Origin: Myxococcus stipitatus DSM 14675
Lineage (GTDB): Bacteria; Myxococcota; Myxococcia; Myxococcales; Myxococcaceae
Assembly: GCF_000331735.1 (NCBI RefSeq)
Contig: NC_020126.1
Coordinates: forward strand, 992,001-1,056,000
Length of the DNA stretch: 64,000 bases
Direction of reading: 5' to 3'
Below are positions 7,471 through 16,110 of this stretch, in pieces (within the stretch, counting starts at the first letter, position 1; every line of letters begins with the position of its first letter). Below the pieces are notes generated by a model that was not told the origin of the DNA, searched no databases, and saw nothing but the letters and a program-made list of their open reading frames with translations. The position numbers were made by a program, and so were the translations under genes.

Positions 7471-10400
7471 ATGTCTCTGTCCGAGGACTTGTTCCAAGGA
7501 GAGCTCTCCTCGCAGGTCTTGGAGAACCTCCCCCAGCTCGTGTGGATGAGCCGTGCCGACGGGCACCACATCTATTTCAATCAGCGCTGGTACCGCTTCA
7601 CGGGGCTGACGCGGGAGCAGTCCGTGGGAGAGGGCTGGCGCAGGGTCATCCACCCGGATGACTTGGGTGCGGCGAGCGACCGGTGGGCCCACGTGCTGCG
7701 CACCGGTGAGCTCTACGAAGTGGAGATGCGCTGTCGCCGGCATGACGGGACGTGGCGCTGGATGCTCGTCCGAGGCAACCCGCTCAAGGACGCGGACGGA
7801 CGCATCCTCCAATGGTTCGGCACCGTGACGGATATCGAAGAGCCCAAGCGCGCCTCGGAGTCCATGCGCTTCCTGGCGGAGGCGGGGGCGCTCCTGTCCT
7901 CGTCGGCGTTGGACTTGGAGGGCACCCTGATTTCGCTCGCGAAGCTGGTGGTGCCCCAGCTGGCGGACTGGTGCTCGGTGGAGCTGAAGGAGGAGGGAGG
8001 CGGCTCGCGCCAGGTGGCGGTGGCCCATGTGGACCCCAGCCGGGTGCGGCTGGCGGAGGAGGTCCGCGAGCGCTACCCGCCGAAGCCGGATGACCCGTAC
8101 GGCGTGGGGGAGGTCCTGCGCACTGGCACGCCCGTGCTGATGGAGACGATATCCGAGGAGGTCCTGTCGGCCGGGTCCTGGGGCGCCGAGCACCTGCGCA
8201 TCCTGCGGGAGCTGGGGCTGCGCTCGTCGATGGTGCTGCCGCTGAAGGCGCGAGGCCGCATCCTGGGAACCCTCACGCTGGTGACGGCCGAGTCCGGACG
8301 GCGCTTCGGCCCGCAGGACCTGGCGCTGGGTGAGCAGCTCGCGTCGCGCGCCGCGCTGTCGGTGGACACCGCGCGCCTGCACCGCGAGACGCAGGTCGCG
8401 CTGCGCCGCAGCCAGGAGGAGCGCCGCACCGCGCAGACGCTGCTGCGCATCGGCGCGTCGCTGGCCTCGGAGTTGGACCCGGGCGTGCTCGTGCGGCGCA
8501 TCCTGGATGAGACGGTGGCGCTCACCGGCGCGGAGTTCGGCGCCTTCCTGGAGAATCGCGAGGAGGCGGGGCCTCGGGACGGAGAGCGGCTCGATGCGCT
8601 GAGCGGGGCGTCCTCGGAGGTGCTGGCCTCGCTGGCCAGGCCCAGGGACATGGCCCTGTTCGGCCCCACCTTCCGAGGCGAGGGGACGCGCTTGTATGAC
8701 GACGTGACGCGGGACGCGCTCGTGCCGGAGCCCGCGGGGCTGCCTCCCGTGCGAGGCTTTCTCGCCGTGCCCGTGAAGGGGCGCTCCGGCGAGGTGCTGG
8801 GCGGGCTGTTCTTCGGGCACTCGGAGCCTGCGCACTTCCGCGAGCCGCATGTGCGGCTGGTGGAGGGCGTGGCGGCGCAGGCCGCGGTGGCGCTGGACAA
8901 CGCGCGCCTGTACCGCGACGCCCTGCAAGCCGAGGAGCGCTTCCGCTCCCTGGTGACCGCCACCTCGCAGGCGGTGTGGGTGACGCCGCCGGACGGCCTG
9001 GTCGCGGAGGACAGCCCTTCATGGCGCGACTACACCGGGCAGACCTTCGAGGAGTGGAAGGGTGAGGGCTGGTTGAATGCCATCCATCCCGAGGACCGGG
9101 CGGCGGCGGCCCGGGCTTGGCGGGCCGCGGTGACGGACGTGCGCCCGTATGAAGTGGAGTGCCGGATGCTCCGTCCGGATGGCTCGTACTCCCCCACGCT
9201 GTCGCGCGCGGTGCCGGTGCTCACCTCGGATGGCGCGGTGCGCGAGTGGGTGGGGACGAACACGGACATGACGGCGCAGCGCCGCGTGGAGGAGGGCCTG
9301 CGCCGGCTGGACCGGGAGCAGCGGGCCCGGCGGCTGGAGGCGCTGCGCGCGGAGGTGAGCGGCGCGATGGCGCGCGAGGGCTCGGTGAGTGACATCCTCC
9401 AGAGCTGCGCGGAGGCGCTGGTGCGCAACCTGGATGCACAAGTGGCGCGGTTGTGGCTGTACTCGAGAGGCACGGCGATGCTGGAGCTGGTGGGCAACGC
9501 GGGGCCGTCCGCGCCGCCTCGGGAGAAGTGGGCGCGGCTGTCCATGCACGGGCCCAGCCTGGTGGCGGAGGTGGCGCGCACGCGCGAGCAGGTCTGGGTG
9601 GAGCCGCTGGGCGAGGACCCTCGCGTGCTGGACAGGACGTGGGTGCGCGCGCTGGGCGTGCGCTCGTTCGCGGGGATTCCCTTGCAGGTGCGCGGGCAGT
9701 TGGTGGGCGTCATGGGGCTCTACAGCCGCAACGCGCTGGGCGAGGACGCGGTGGCGGCGCTGGCCACGGTGGCGGACGCGCTGGCGCAGGGCCTGGAGCG
9801 GCGCCGCGCGGAGGAGTCCTTGCGGCAGCGCGCGCGGGAGCTGGCGCGCTCCAACGAGGAGCTTCAGCAGTTCGCCTATGTGGCCTCGCACGACTTGCAG
9901 GAGCCGCTGCGCATGGTGGCAGGCTACACGCAGCTGTTGGCCCGGCGCTATCAGGGCAAGCTGGACGCGGACGCGGACACGTTCATCCACTACGCGGTGG
10001 ACGGCGTCGCGCGCATGCAGCGGCTCATCCAGGACCTGCTCGCCTATTCGCGCGTGGGCACGCAGGGGCGGGAGCCTCGGGCGGTGGACGCGGGGGCGGC
10101 GCTGGAGCGGGCGAAGGCCAACCTCCAGGTGGCGCTGCGCGAGTCGGGCGCGGACTTCCAGGTGGGGCCGCTGCCGGTGGTGCTCGCGGACGAGACGCAG
10201 CTGGTGCAGCTGTTCCAGAACCTCATCGGCAACGCACTCAAGTTCCACGGGGCCGCGCCGCCTCGGGTGGAGGTGGGGGCGGAGGTGCAGGGCGCCGAGG
10301 CGCGCTTCACGGTGCGGGACTGGGGCATCGGCATCGCGCCGGAGGACTCCGAGCGCATCTTCGTCATCTTCCAGCGCCTGCACGGCCCCGAGGCCTTCGC

Positions 10401-10545
10401 CGGGACGGGCCTGGGCCTGGCCATCTGCAAGAAGATCGTCGAGCGCCTGGGGGGGCGCATCGGCGTGGAGTCGCGACCGGGTGAGGGGAGCACGTTCTGG
10501 TTCACCCTCCCCATCGCTCCCGGGGAAGGCGAGGCGCCCGCATGA
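7471..10545 (+). CDS. Multi-sensor histidine kinase (PAS-GAF-GAF-PAS-GAF-HisKA-HATPase)
   Basis: A 1,024-residue cytoplasmic sensor kinase with no membrane segment. Order by approximate residues: PAS (15-130, with IHPDDL and DGTWRW motifs), GAF (150-300), GAF (325-490), PAS (492-615, again IHPEDR), GAF (640-790), then a HisKA domain whose phospho-acceptor is His807 in VASHDLQEPLR, and an HATPase domain with NLIGNALKF (N box), DWGIGI and GTGLGLAICKKI (G boxes). The last part resembles phytochrome-type kinases. I use the ATG; a GTG three codons upstream is possible. Its stop overlaps the start of the next gene by four bases (ATGA), so the two are very likely made together. The signal sensed is unknown. 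Confidence 0.93.
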   Translation: MSLSEDLFQGELSSQVLENLPQLVWMSRADGHHIYFNQRWYRFTGLTREQSVGEGWRRVIHPDDLGAASDRWAHVLRTGELYEVEMRCRRHDGTWRWMLVRGNPLKDADGRILQWFGTVTDIEEPKRASESMRFLAEAGALLSSSALDLEGTLISLAKLVVPQLADWCSVELKEEGGGSRQVAVAHVDPSRVRLAEEVRERYPPKPDDPYGVGEVLRTGTPVLMETISEEVLSAGSWGAEHLRILRELGLRSSMVLPLKARGRILGTLTLVTAESGRRFGPQDLALGEQLASRAALSVDTARLHRETQVALRRSQEERRTAQTLLRIGASLASELDPGVLVRRILDETVALTGAEFGAFLENREEAGPRDGERLDALSGASSEVLASLARPRDMALFGPTFRGEGTRLYDDVTRDALVPEPAGLPPVRGFLAVPVKGRSGEVLGGLFFGHSEPAHFREPHVRLVEGVAAQAAVALDNARLYRDALQAEERFRSLVTATSQAVWVTPPDGLVAEDSPSWRDYTGQTFEEWKGEGWLNAIHPEDRAAAARAWRAAVTDVRPYEVECRMLRPDGSYSPTLSRAVPVLTSDGAVREWVGTNTDMTAQRRVEEGLRRLDREQRARRLEALRAEVSGAMAREGSVSDILQSCAEALVRNLDAQVARLWLYSRGTAMLELVGNAGPSAPPREKWARLSMHGPSLVAEVARTREQVWVEPLGEDPRVLDRTWVRALGVRSFAGIPLQVRGQLVGVMGLYSRNALGEDAVAALATVADALAQGLERRRAEESLRQRARELARSNEELQQFAYVASHDLQEPLRMVAGYTQLLARRYQGKLDADADTFIHYAVDGVARMQRLIQDLLAYSRVGTQGREPRAVDAGAALERAKANLQVALRESGADFQVGPLPVVLADETQLVQLFQNLIGNALKFHGAAPPRVEVGAEVQGAEARFTVRDWGIGIAPEDSERIFVIFQRLHGPEAFAGTGLGLAICKKIVERLGGRIGVESRPGEGSTFWFTLPIAPGEGEAPA

Positions 10546-11687
10546 GCGAGATTGGCACGGTGGAACGTCCGCTGCGGCTGCTCCTGGTGGAGGACAACCC
10601 GGGGGACGCGCTGCTGCTCCAGGAGGAGCTGCGCGAGGTGGGCACCACGCACTTCGAGGTGCTGCACGTGGAGCGCCTCGCGGAGGCGGTGCGCGTGGTG
10701 AGCCAGGAGGGCCGCGTGGACGCGGTGCTGTTGGACCTGTCGCTGCCGGATGGGCACGGGCTGGGCAACATCCCGCCGCTGCTCCAGGCCGCGCCGTCGG
10801 TTCCCTTGGTGGTGCTCACCGGCACGGATGACGAGCGTCTGGCGGTGCGCGCGGTGCACGAGGGCGCGCAGGACTATCTGGTGAAGGGGCAGGTGTCGGG
10901 CCCGCTGCTGGTGCGCGCGCTGCGGTATGCGATCGAACGCAAGCGGGTGGAGGAGGGCCTCAAGCGCGAGGAGGCCGCGCGGCGCACGGCGGCGTTCCGC
11001 GAGCAGTTCCTGGGCATCCTCGGGCATGACCTGCGCAATCCGCTCCAGGCCATCTCCGGCAACGCGTCCCTGCTCCTGCGCCATGGGGGCTTGAGCGAGC
11101 CGCAGCGCAAGGCCATCAACCGCATCTCCATCTCCGCGGACCGCATGGCGCGGATGATCAACGACCTGCTGGACTTCACGCGCACGCGGCTGGGCGCGGG
11201 CTACGTCCTCGACCGCGCGCGGATGAACCTGCACGAGGTGCTGCGGCAGGTGGTGGAGGAGCTGGAGGTGGCGCATCCCCGGCGCCAGTTCGAGCTGCGG
11301 CTGATGGGCAACGGCTGGGGAGACTGGGACGCGGACCGCATCGCCCAGGCGGCGTCGAACCTGGTGGGCAACGCCGTGCAGTACTCGCCCGAGGACACCA
11401 CCGTGCGCGTGGGCGTGGCGGACGCGGAGGACGGCGTGCGGGTGGAGGTCCACAACTGGGGCCTGCCCATCCCCGCCGAGCGGCTGACGTCCATCTTCGA
11501 CCCCTTCGTGCGCGCGCAGGACCTGCGCGGCGCGCGGCGCCAGGGCCTGGGGCTGGGGCTCTACATCACCCACGAAATCGTGCGCGCCCACGGCGGCCTG
11601 CTGGGCGTGTCGTCCTCGTCCGAGGCGGGGACGTGCTTCTGGCTGCACCTGCCTCGGCAGTACGTCGTCCCAGGGCCCGTCGGCTGA
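10542..11687 (+). CDS. Receiver domain-histidine kinase fusion (REC-HisKA-HATPase)
   Basis: A 381-residue protein. Residues ~11-130 are a receiver domain with the acidic pair Glu17/Asp18, phospho-acceptor Asp65 (LLDLSLPDG), Thr93 and Lys115. A short helix leads to a HisKA domain with His162 (ILGHDLRNPLQ), and an HATPase domain with NLVGNAVQYS and LGLGLYITHEIV. The receiver-first order is that of a relay kinase whose activity is controlled by phosphorylation of its own receiver. The four-base overlap with the PAS/GAF kinase upstream makes that kinase the natural phosphodonor. No output regulator is next to it, so the downstream target is unknown. Confidence 0.92.
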   Translation: MSEIGTVERPLRLLLVEDNPGDALLLQEELREVGTTHFEVLHVERLAEAVRVVSQEGRVDAVLLDLSLPDGHGLGNIPPLLQAAPSVPLVVLTGTDDERLAVRAVHEGAQDYLVKGQVSGPLLVRALRYAIERKRVEEGLKREEAARRTAAFREQFLGILGHDLRNPLQAISGNASLLLRHGGLSEPQRKAINRISISADRMARMINDLLDFTRTRLGAGYVLDRARMNLHEVLRQVVEELEVAHPRRQFELRLMGNGWGDWDADRIAQAASNLVGNAVQYSPEDTTVRVGVADAEDGVRVEVHNWGLPIPAERLTSIFDPFVRAQDLRGARRQGLGLGLYITHEIVRAHGGLLGVSSSSEAGTCFWLHLPRQYVVPGPVG

Positions 11688-11837
11688 GCGGGCGCGCGCC
11701 CGAGGGGCCGCGTGTCCCCGGGGCGGCCGGGCTGGGGGCCCCGCTCTCCCGGATGGCGGAGGGAGACCTCATCTTGGAGGCGTGTCTTCCACCGCGCCTC
11801 CCGAGTCCCGTCGGAGGGCCCAGCCCGAGGTCTCGCG

Positions 11838-12053
11838 ATGACCATCATCGGTTCCGCTCTTGTCGGCACGCTCCTGTTCCTCGCGGCCATCTTCCTGGTC
11901 ATCGTGTTCGGCGCGGCCGCCAACAAGTGGGGCAACGAGGCCCGCGAGCTGACGGAGCGGGAGCAGCGCAAGGGCCTCCTGGACGACGCCCCCATGAAGG
12001 GCCGCGATGATACCCGGGGCGGTCCCGGGCCCCACGTGCCCACGCCCGCGTGA
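11838..12053 (+). CDS. Small single-helix membrane protein
   Basis: A 71-residue protein with one hydrophobic segment (about residues 4-27, IIGSALVGTLLFLAAIFLVI) and a charged cytoplasmic tail. The ATG has GAGG eight bases upstream and begins right at the helix, which is why I prefer it over longer frames. It lies 150 bases after the relay kinase and nine bases from the converging FRG gene. No recognised family. Confidence 0.6.
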   Translation: MTIIGSALVGTLLFLAAIFLVIVFGAAANKWGNEARELTEREQRKGLLDDAPMKGRDDTRGGPGPHVPTPA

Positions 12054-12062
12054 CGGTGCGCC

Positions 12063-12851
12063 TCAGAGGGGCCGCGGGCTGTAGTAGCGCCGCAGCCAGC
12101 GGCTCAGTCCGTCCAGCCCGGGGAAGAGCACGCGCTCGGTGACGTTGGCCTGGTCCAGCTTGTCGCGCACCTCCCACTTGAGGGCGGCGGGGATGATGAG
12201 CCGGCGCACGCCCTTCTTCCGCTTCGCGAGGAAGGTGTCCAGGCGCAGCTCCGGCCCGTTCATCACCGAGAAGAGGGCGAACTGGTTGATGATGCGCGCG
12301 TCCAGCGAGGGCGGCTCGAAGAAGAGGACGAAGGGGTGGTCCGTCAGCCGGTCCAGCTCCGGGATGGCGCCGGCCACCTCCGCCAGCATGTCCCCGGTGA
12401 AGACATCCGCGCCCTCGCGCCGCAAGAGCGCCTTGAGCGGACGAGGGAGCAGGCGGTTGGTCTCGCGGTAGTCCACGCACCACACCACGCCGTCCTGGCC
12501 TCGCAGCTCCGCGTCCTCGGTGAGGAAGTGCAGCGCGACGTAGGGACTGAAGGTCCAGTCGAGCATGCGCGTGGGCAGGCCGTGGTGCTGGGCCAGGGCC
12601 AGCCAATCCCAGACGGAGTCCAGGGGCTCGTGCGTGGTGCCTCGCGCGTACTTGCGGAAGGCGCGCAGCAGGTCGCGCTCCTGGCGGATGAACATGCCCT
12701 GGCGGTTGAGCGCGGTGGACAGGTCATGCTCGACGAAGGGCATGCCCCGGAAGACGAAGCTGGAGCGGTGACGCCCCAGCTGCTCGTTCCAGGAGCCCGC
12801 GAACAGCGCGTCCTGGAGCTCCAGCCACGTGGTGACGCGGTGCTCTCGCAT
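12063..12851 (-). CDS. FRG-domain protein
   Basis: A 262-residue soluble protein. Residues 32-36 contain the name-giving Phe-Arg-Gly (SFVFRGM, FRG at 34-36), and residues 89-110 hold the other conserved block HHGLPTRMLDWTFSPYVALH. The FRG domain is a family of unknown biochemistry seen alone and in mobile or defence-type settings. The protein is about the length of one FRG domain plus a C-terminal segment ending in a basic Leu/Arg-rich stretch. No partner gene is coupled to it; the nearest same-strand gene is the lone receiver, 76 bases upstream. Confidence 0.88.
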   Translation of the reverse strand: MREHRVTTWLELQDALFAGSWNEQLGRHRSSFVFRGMPFVEHDLSTALNRQGMFIRQERDLLRAFRKYARGTTHEPLDSVWDWLALAQHHGLPTRMLDWTFSPYVALHFLTEDAELRGQDGVVWCVDYRETNRLLPRPLKALLRREGADVFTGDMLAEVAGAIPELDRLTDHPFVLFFEPPSLDARIINQFALFSVMNGPELRLDTFLAKRKKGVRRLIIPAALKWEVRDKLDQANVTERVLFPGLDGLSRWLRRYYSPRPL

Positions 12852-12927
12852 GAGGAGTGACCCGCCCCCAGAGGCGCCGGGTCGCGCGTCACAAGATGGG
12901 GCGCCCCGGTCCGCCCGGGAAGCGGTG

Positions 12928-13335
12928 TCAGAAGGGAGAGGTGTTCCCGGCCGCCTGCGCGAGGGGACGGCTCGTCTGGGTGAGGCGGTGGAGGATTCGC
13001 GACAGCTCGTCCGCGGCGAAGGGCTTGCGCAACAGGCACACCGCGCCCTCGAAGACGGGCAGCTCCTTCTCCAGTCCGGTGGTGAGCACCACGGGCAGCT
13101 CCGACAGGCCGCGCTGCGCGTGCAGCATCCGGATGAGGTCCTGTCCCTCGATGTCGGGCAGGAGCCAGTCGAGCACCAGCACGTCCACGCGAGGCTCGGT
13201 GAAGAAGGCCTTCAGGGCCCCGAAGCCGTTGTCGCACGCGACGACGCGGTAGCCCTCCTGCTCGATGGCCTCCGCCACCATCTCTCGAAGCAGGGCGTCA
13301 TCCTCCGCGAGGACGACGACGGGACGCTGGGACAT
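12928..13335 (-). CDS. Stand-alone response-regulator receiver domain
   Basis: A 135-residue single-domain receiver. Key residues are all present: acidic cluster Glu11-Asp12-Asp13, phospho-acceptor Asp56 (VLDWLLPD), Thr85 or Thr86 (LTTG) and Lys104 (LLRKPF). There is no output domain, only a ~20-residue tail. Such CheY-like proteins act by protein contact. It is transcribed away from the kinase pair at 7.5-11.7 kb and toward the FRG gene; whether those kinases feed it cannot be told from the sequence. Confidence 0.9.
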   Translation of the reverse strand: MSQRPVVVLAEDDALLREMVAEAIEQEGYRVVACDNGFGALKAFFTEPRVDVLVLDWLLPDIEGQDLIRMLHAQRGLSELPVVLTTGLEKELPVFEGAVCLLRKPFAADELSRILHRLTQTSRPLAQAAGNTSPF

Positions 13336-13495
13336 TCAGGAGGCTCACGAGTCCGGAAGGAAGTCACGGGCGGCGCGCGGGTCCGGGCTCCCTTGTCGCC
13401 ACCGTGGGGCAAGAACCCGGGAGTCCCCCGCGCTTCGTCCCGGACTTCCCGTGCGCGGGCTCCCCGTCCGGAGGCAGGGAGCCCGGTGGACCAGG

Positions 13496-13732
13496 CTAGG
13501 GCCTGCCCGGGTCCGCGGGCTGGTTGAACGCGTACTGGTCCGCGCCCGGCGCCGCGTCCTGCTGGAACAGGGGGCACTTGGCGCAGGTGAAGCTGTCCCA
13601 GTCCTCGCGCACCGCCTCGTCGATGCAGCCCGCGTAGAAGCGGCAGTGCACGTTGCGGTGTTCCTCGACGCTGAAGGACTCCGCGCGCATGGGCAGGCGG
13701 AATTCCGTGGGACGTGGTTGTGGACAGGACAT
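13496..13732 (-). CDS. Small cysteine-containing protein, unknown function
   Basis: A 78-residue soluble protein with a run of metal-ligand-type residues in the middle: HCRFYAGC (two Cys and one His) and CAKCPLF (two Cys). The spacing suggests one zinc or iron-sulfur site. The start has AAGAGAG upstream at a good distance. I do not recognise the family. About 160 bases upstream of the receiver gene on the same strand. Confidence 0.6.
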   Translation of the reverse strand: MSCPQPRPTEFRLPMRAESFSVEEHRNVHCRFYAGCIDEAVREDWDSFTCAKCPLFQQDAAPGADQYAFNQPADPGRP

Positions 13733-14001
13733 GATGTCTCTCTTGCCCCCCTCCAGGGTGCGTTGAGTCGTCTACCGGCTGTTGCGATGCGTCATTCCCG
13801 TGCGGGCCTCAGGGCCCCAGGACACGCGGTGGACGTCATAAGGACGGCGACGGGTCCTCGCATCGAGCGCCCCCAGGGCCGCCCGAGGGGCGAGCCGCCG
13901 GTCACCCCCGGGAGTGTCTCCCTGGCCAACAGGGGCCTTGGGAGCGGGGGAGGGTGTGTCGGCCATGTGAACACTTCACCCGGTGGGTCTTTTTCCCGAA
14001 G

Positions 14002-15825
14002 ATGGGAAGCGTGTTCATCCCCCCTCGTCCCCCTTCTCGTCCCTCTTTCGTGAATCCGCGTGGCGCGCTGGGCGCGCTGGCCCTGGCTTCGCTGCTTGCC
14101 CTGACGGCCTGTTCGGCCTTCTCGCGAGCGGTGAAGGAGGGAGACGCCGCCAGCGACCAGCAGAAGTGGGCGGACGCGGAGGCGGCGTACCTGCGCGCGC
14201 TGGCCGCGGACCCGGAGGCGTCCGAAGTCACGGTGAAGCTGCGCGAGGTGCGCAAGGCGTGGAGCCAGGTCGTGCTGGAGGAGGCGCGGAGCGTGCGTGT
14301 CTCCGGGGACCTGGACGGCACCATGAAGCGGCTGGTGCGGGCCCTGGAGCTGGACGCGGACAACGCCGTGGCGCGGGAGCTGCTGGGCACGACGCTGGAT
14401 GAGCGCGTGGCGGTGGGCCTGGCGGCGCTCAAGGAGGACAAGCTCCAAGAGGCGCGCGTGGAGCTGGACGCGGTGCTGGCGGTGGCGCCGGACCATGCGG
14501 GCGCGAAGAAGGGCGTGGACGCGGTGCAGGTGGCGTGGGCGAAGCGCTGGTTCACGACGGGCGACGGGCTGGAGAAGGCGGGCAAGCTGGGCAACGCGCT
14601 GGTGGCCTACGTGCGCGCGGACCAGGAGCGCGTGGGCGCCACCGCGGCGCGGGAGCGGGCGGAGGTGGTGCGCGCGAAGCTGCGCGACGAGGTGGCCTTC
14701 CTCGTGGTGGCCACGCCCGTGGAGGACCATGCGGGCGCGCCGGACGTGGCGCAGCGGCTGGGCGCGGGACGGCTGGCGTCGGTGCTCCCCACGCAGCTCC
14801 CCCTGCGCGTCGTCACGGAGGCCCCGGAGGGCCGCGAGGGCGTGAAGCTGGACCTGTCGCTGGAGCGGGTGCTGCCCCTCAAGGCGATGGAGGAGGCGCA
14901 GCGCTCGCACCGCTACCTCGCCGGGAAGATGTCCGTGCCCAACCCCCGCCGCGCTGGCTTCGAGACGAAGCTCCTCCAGGCCGAGCGTCACCAGGAGGAG
15001 GTGGACCGCAAGCAGGCCGCGGCCCTGCGCGAGTACCTGCGATTCCAGGCGGAGCTGACCACGCTGCGCGAGGGCGCCGAGCGCTGCCGCGACCGCGAGC
15101 GCCGTGAGTGCCTGGACGCGCTGCGGGAGTGCGGCGAGGCCGCGATGGATGCGAAGAGCCCCGGCCAGCTCCCCAGCGACTGCAGCCCCGCGCGGTGCGC
15201 CAGCGGGCTGTGCGCGAAGGAGGAGCAGTTGCTCACGCAGAAGGTGTTCGCGGTGAAGGAGAAGGAGAAGCAGCTGGAGGCCGCGCTGGAGCGCGCCGAG
15301 ACGCAGCGCGTGGACGTGCGGCGCCACCGCGACACCGTCTTCCGCGAGCCCGTCACCGTGGAGGAGCCCATGTATTCGGACTTCGTCTACGACGTGCAGA
15401 TGCACCGCCTCACCGTGACGGCCTCCGTCACCGCGGTGATGCGAGACCTCCTCAAGTCGCAGGTGCCCGCGCCGCGCACGGAGGACTTCGCGGCGACGCA
15501 CGAGGACCTGGCGCACAAGGGGTACGACCGGTACGGCGTGCTGGCGGACCCGGTGCAGCTGCGCAACGAGCTGGAGCTTCGCGTGGAGGTGGGGGACAAG
15601 GCCGTCGCCGACCTGGCTCGCCGCGTGAAGGAGCGCTTCGACGAGTACCGGGGCAAGCGCGTGGAGGACGCCCGCCGAGGAATGGTGCGCCCCGGCGCGG
15701 AGGACGTGGTGGAGACCGCCGTGCGCGCGCTCCTGCTCACCGCCGACGCGCCCCCGCCCGACATCCTCCAGCCCCTGGCGCGGGCTCGCGGCCTCAACCG
15801 CCCCGAGACATTGCTGGGCCTGTAG
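14002..15825 (+). CDS. Lipoprotein with N-terminal tetratricopeptide-like helices
   Basis: A 607-residue protein with a lipoprotein signal ending LLALTAC (Cys37). Residues ~40-220 form repeated helices of TPR type (KWADAEAAYLRALAADPEAS and WSQVVLEEARSVR ...), followed by a beta-rich part and a Cys-containing helical segment near residues 355-410 (CRDRERRECLDALREC). A long charged helical stretch follows. The ATG chosen precedes the basic n-region; the ribosome-binding site is poor, and a GTG three codons later is an alternative. An imperfect hairpin follows 25 bases after the stop. Probably an envelope scaffold; substrate unknown. Confidence 0.78.
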   Translation: MGSVFIPPRPPSRPSFVNPRGALGALALASLLALTACSAFSRAVKEGDAASDQQKWADAEAAYLRALAADPEASEVTVKLREVRKAWSQVVLEEARSVRVSGDLDGTMKRLVRALELDADNAVARELLGTTLDERVAVGLAALKEDKLQEARVELDAVLAVAPDHAGAKKGVDAVQVAWAKRWFTTGDGLEKAGKLGNALVAYVRADQERVGATAARERAEVVRAKLRDEVAFLVVATPVEDHAGAPDVAQRLGAGRLASVLPTQLPLRVVTEAPEGREGVKLDLSLERVLPLKAMEEAQRSHRYLAGKMSVPNPRRAGFETKLLQAERHQEEVDRKQAAALREYLRFQAELTTLREGAERCRDRERRECLDALRECGEAAMDAKSPGQLPSDCSPARCASGLCAKEEQLLTQKVFAVKEKEKQLEAALERAETQRVDVRRHRDTVFREPVTVEEPMYSDFVYDVQMHRLTVTASVTAVMRDLLKSQVPAPRTEDFAATHEDLAHKGYDRYGVLADPVQLRNELELRVEVGDKAVADLARRVKERFDEYRGKRVEDARRGMVRPGAEDVVETAVRALLLTADAPPPDILQPLARARGLNRPETLLGL

Positions 15826-15850
15826 TCCGGCCTGACCCGCGACAGTTTGC

Positions 15851-15883
15851 GACGGGGCTGTCCTGTTTCAGGACGTCCCCGAC
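15851..15883. terminator. Imperfect hairpin after the lipoprotein gene
   Basis: GACGGGGCTGTCCTG and CAGGACGTCCCCGAC can pair around a TTT loop, with three mismatches. There is no T-run, which is common in this GC range. It may end the upstream transcript; it also contains one copy of the TGTTTCAG motif that recurs in the downstream inverted repeat. Confidence 0.4.
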
Positions 15884-15899
15884 ACCTGTTCGTAAGTCA

Positions 15900-15925
15900 C
15901 TGAAACATCACGGCACGTGTTTCAG
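15900..15925. promoter_or_regulatory. Inverted repeat CTGAAACA-N10-TGTTTCAG, candidate activator site
   Basis: Two perfect 8-base arms separated by ten bases. The motif TGTTTCAG also occurs at 15864-15871. The repeat lies about 130-160 bases before the expected start point of the sigma-54 promoter at 16031, which is where enhancer-binding proteins of the NtrC class usually bind. This role is inferred from position and symmetry. Confidence 0.5.
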
Positions 15926-16030
15926 AATGGAAGGAGACTTTACGATTCCGTCACGGAGCCTGGAGTCTTGGTGCTCCGAGGATGTCCGGATTTTCTGGAG
16001 TATTCTGAGGGAAATCCGCTAGTTACGGAT

Positions 16031-16047
16031 TTGGCATGACGGCTGCT
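16031..16047 (+). promoter_or_regulatory. Sigma-54 (RpoN) -24/-12 promoter for the metalloprotease gene
   Basis: TTGGCATGACGGCTGCT matches the consensus YTGGCACGRNNNTTGCW at 15 of 17 positions. The invariant GG (16033-16034) and GC (16045-16046) are separated by exactly ten bases. Expected transcription start is near 16058, about 53 bases before the ATG. Confidence 0.7.
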
Positions 16048-16110
16048 TAGGAGGGGCGCACCGGGCTGTGGGAGCTCGGGAGTATCCCTCCTCTGCGAAG
16101 AAGGATGTTC

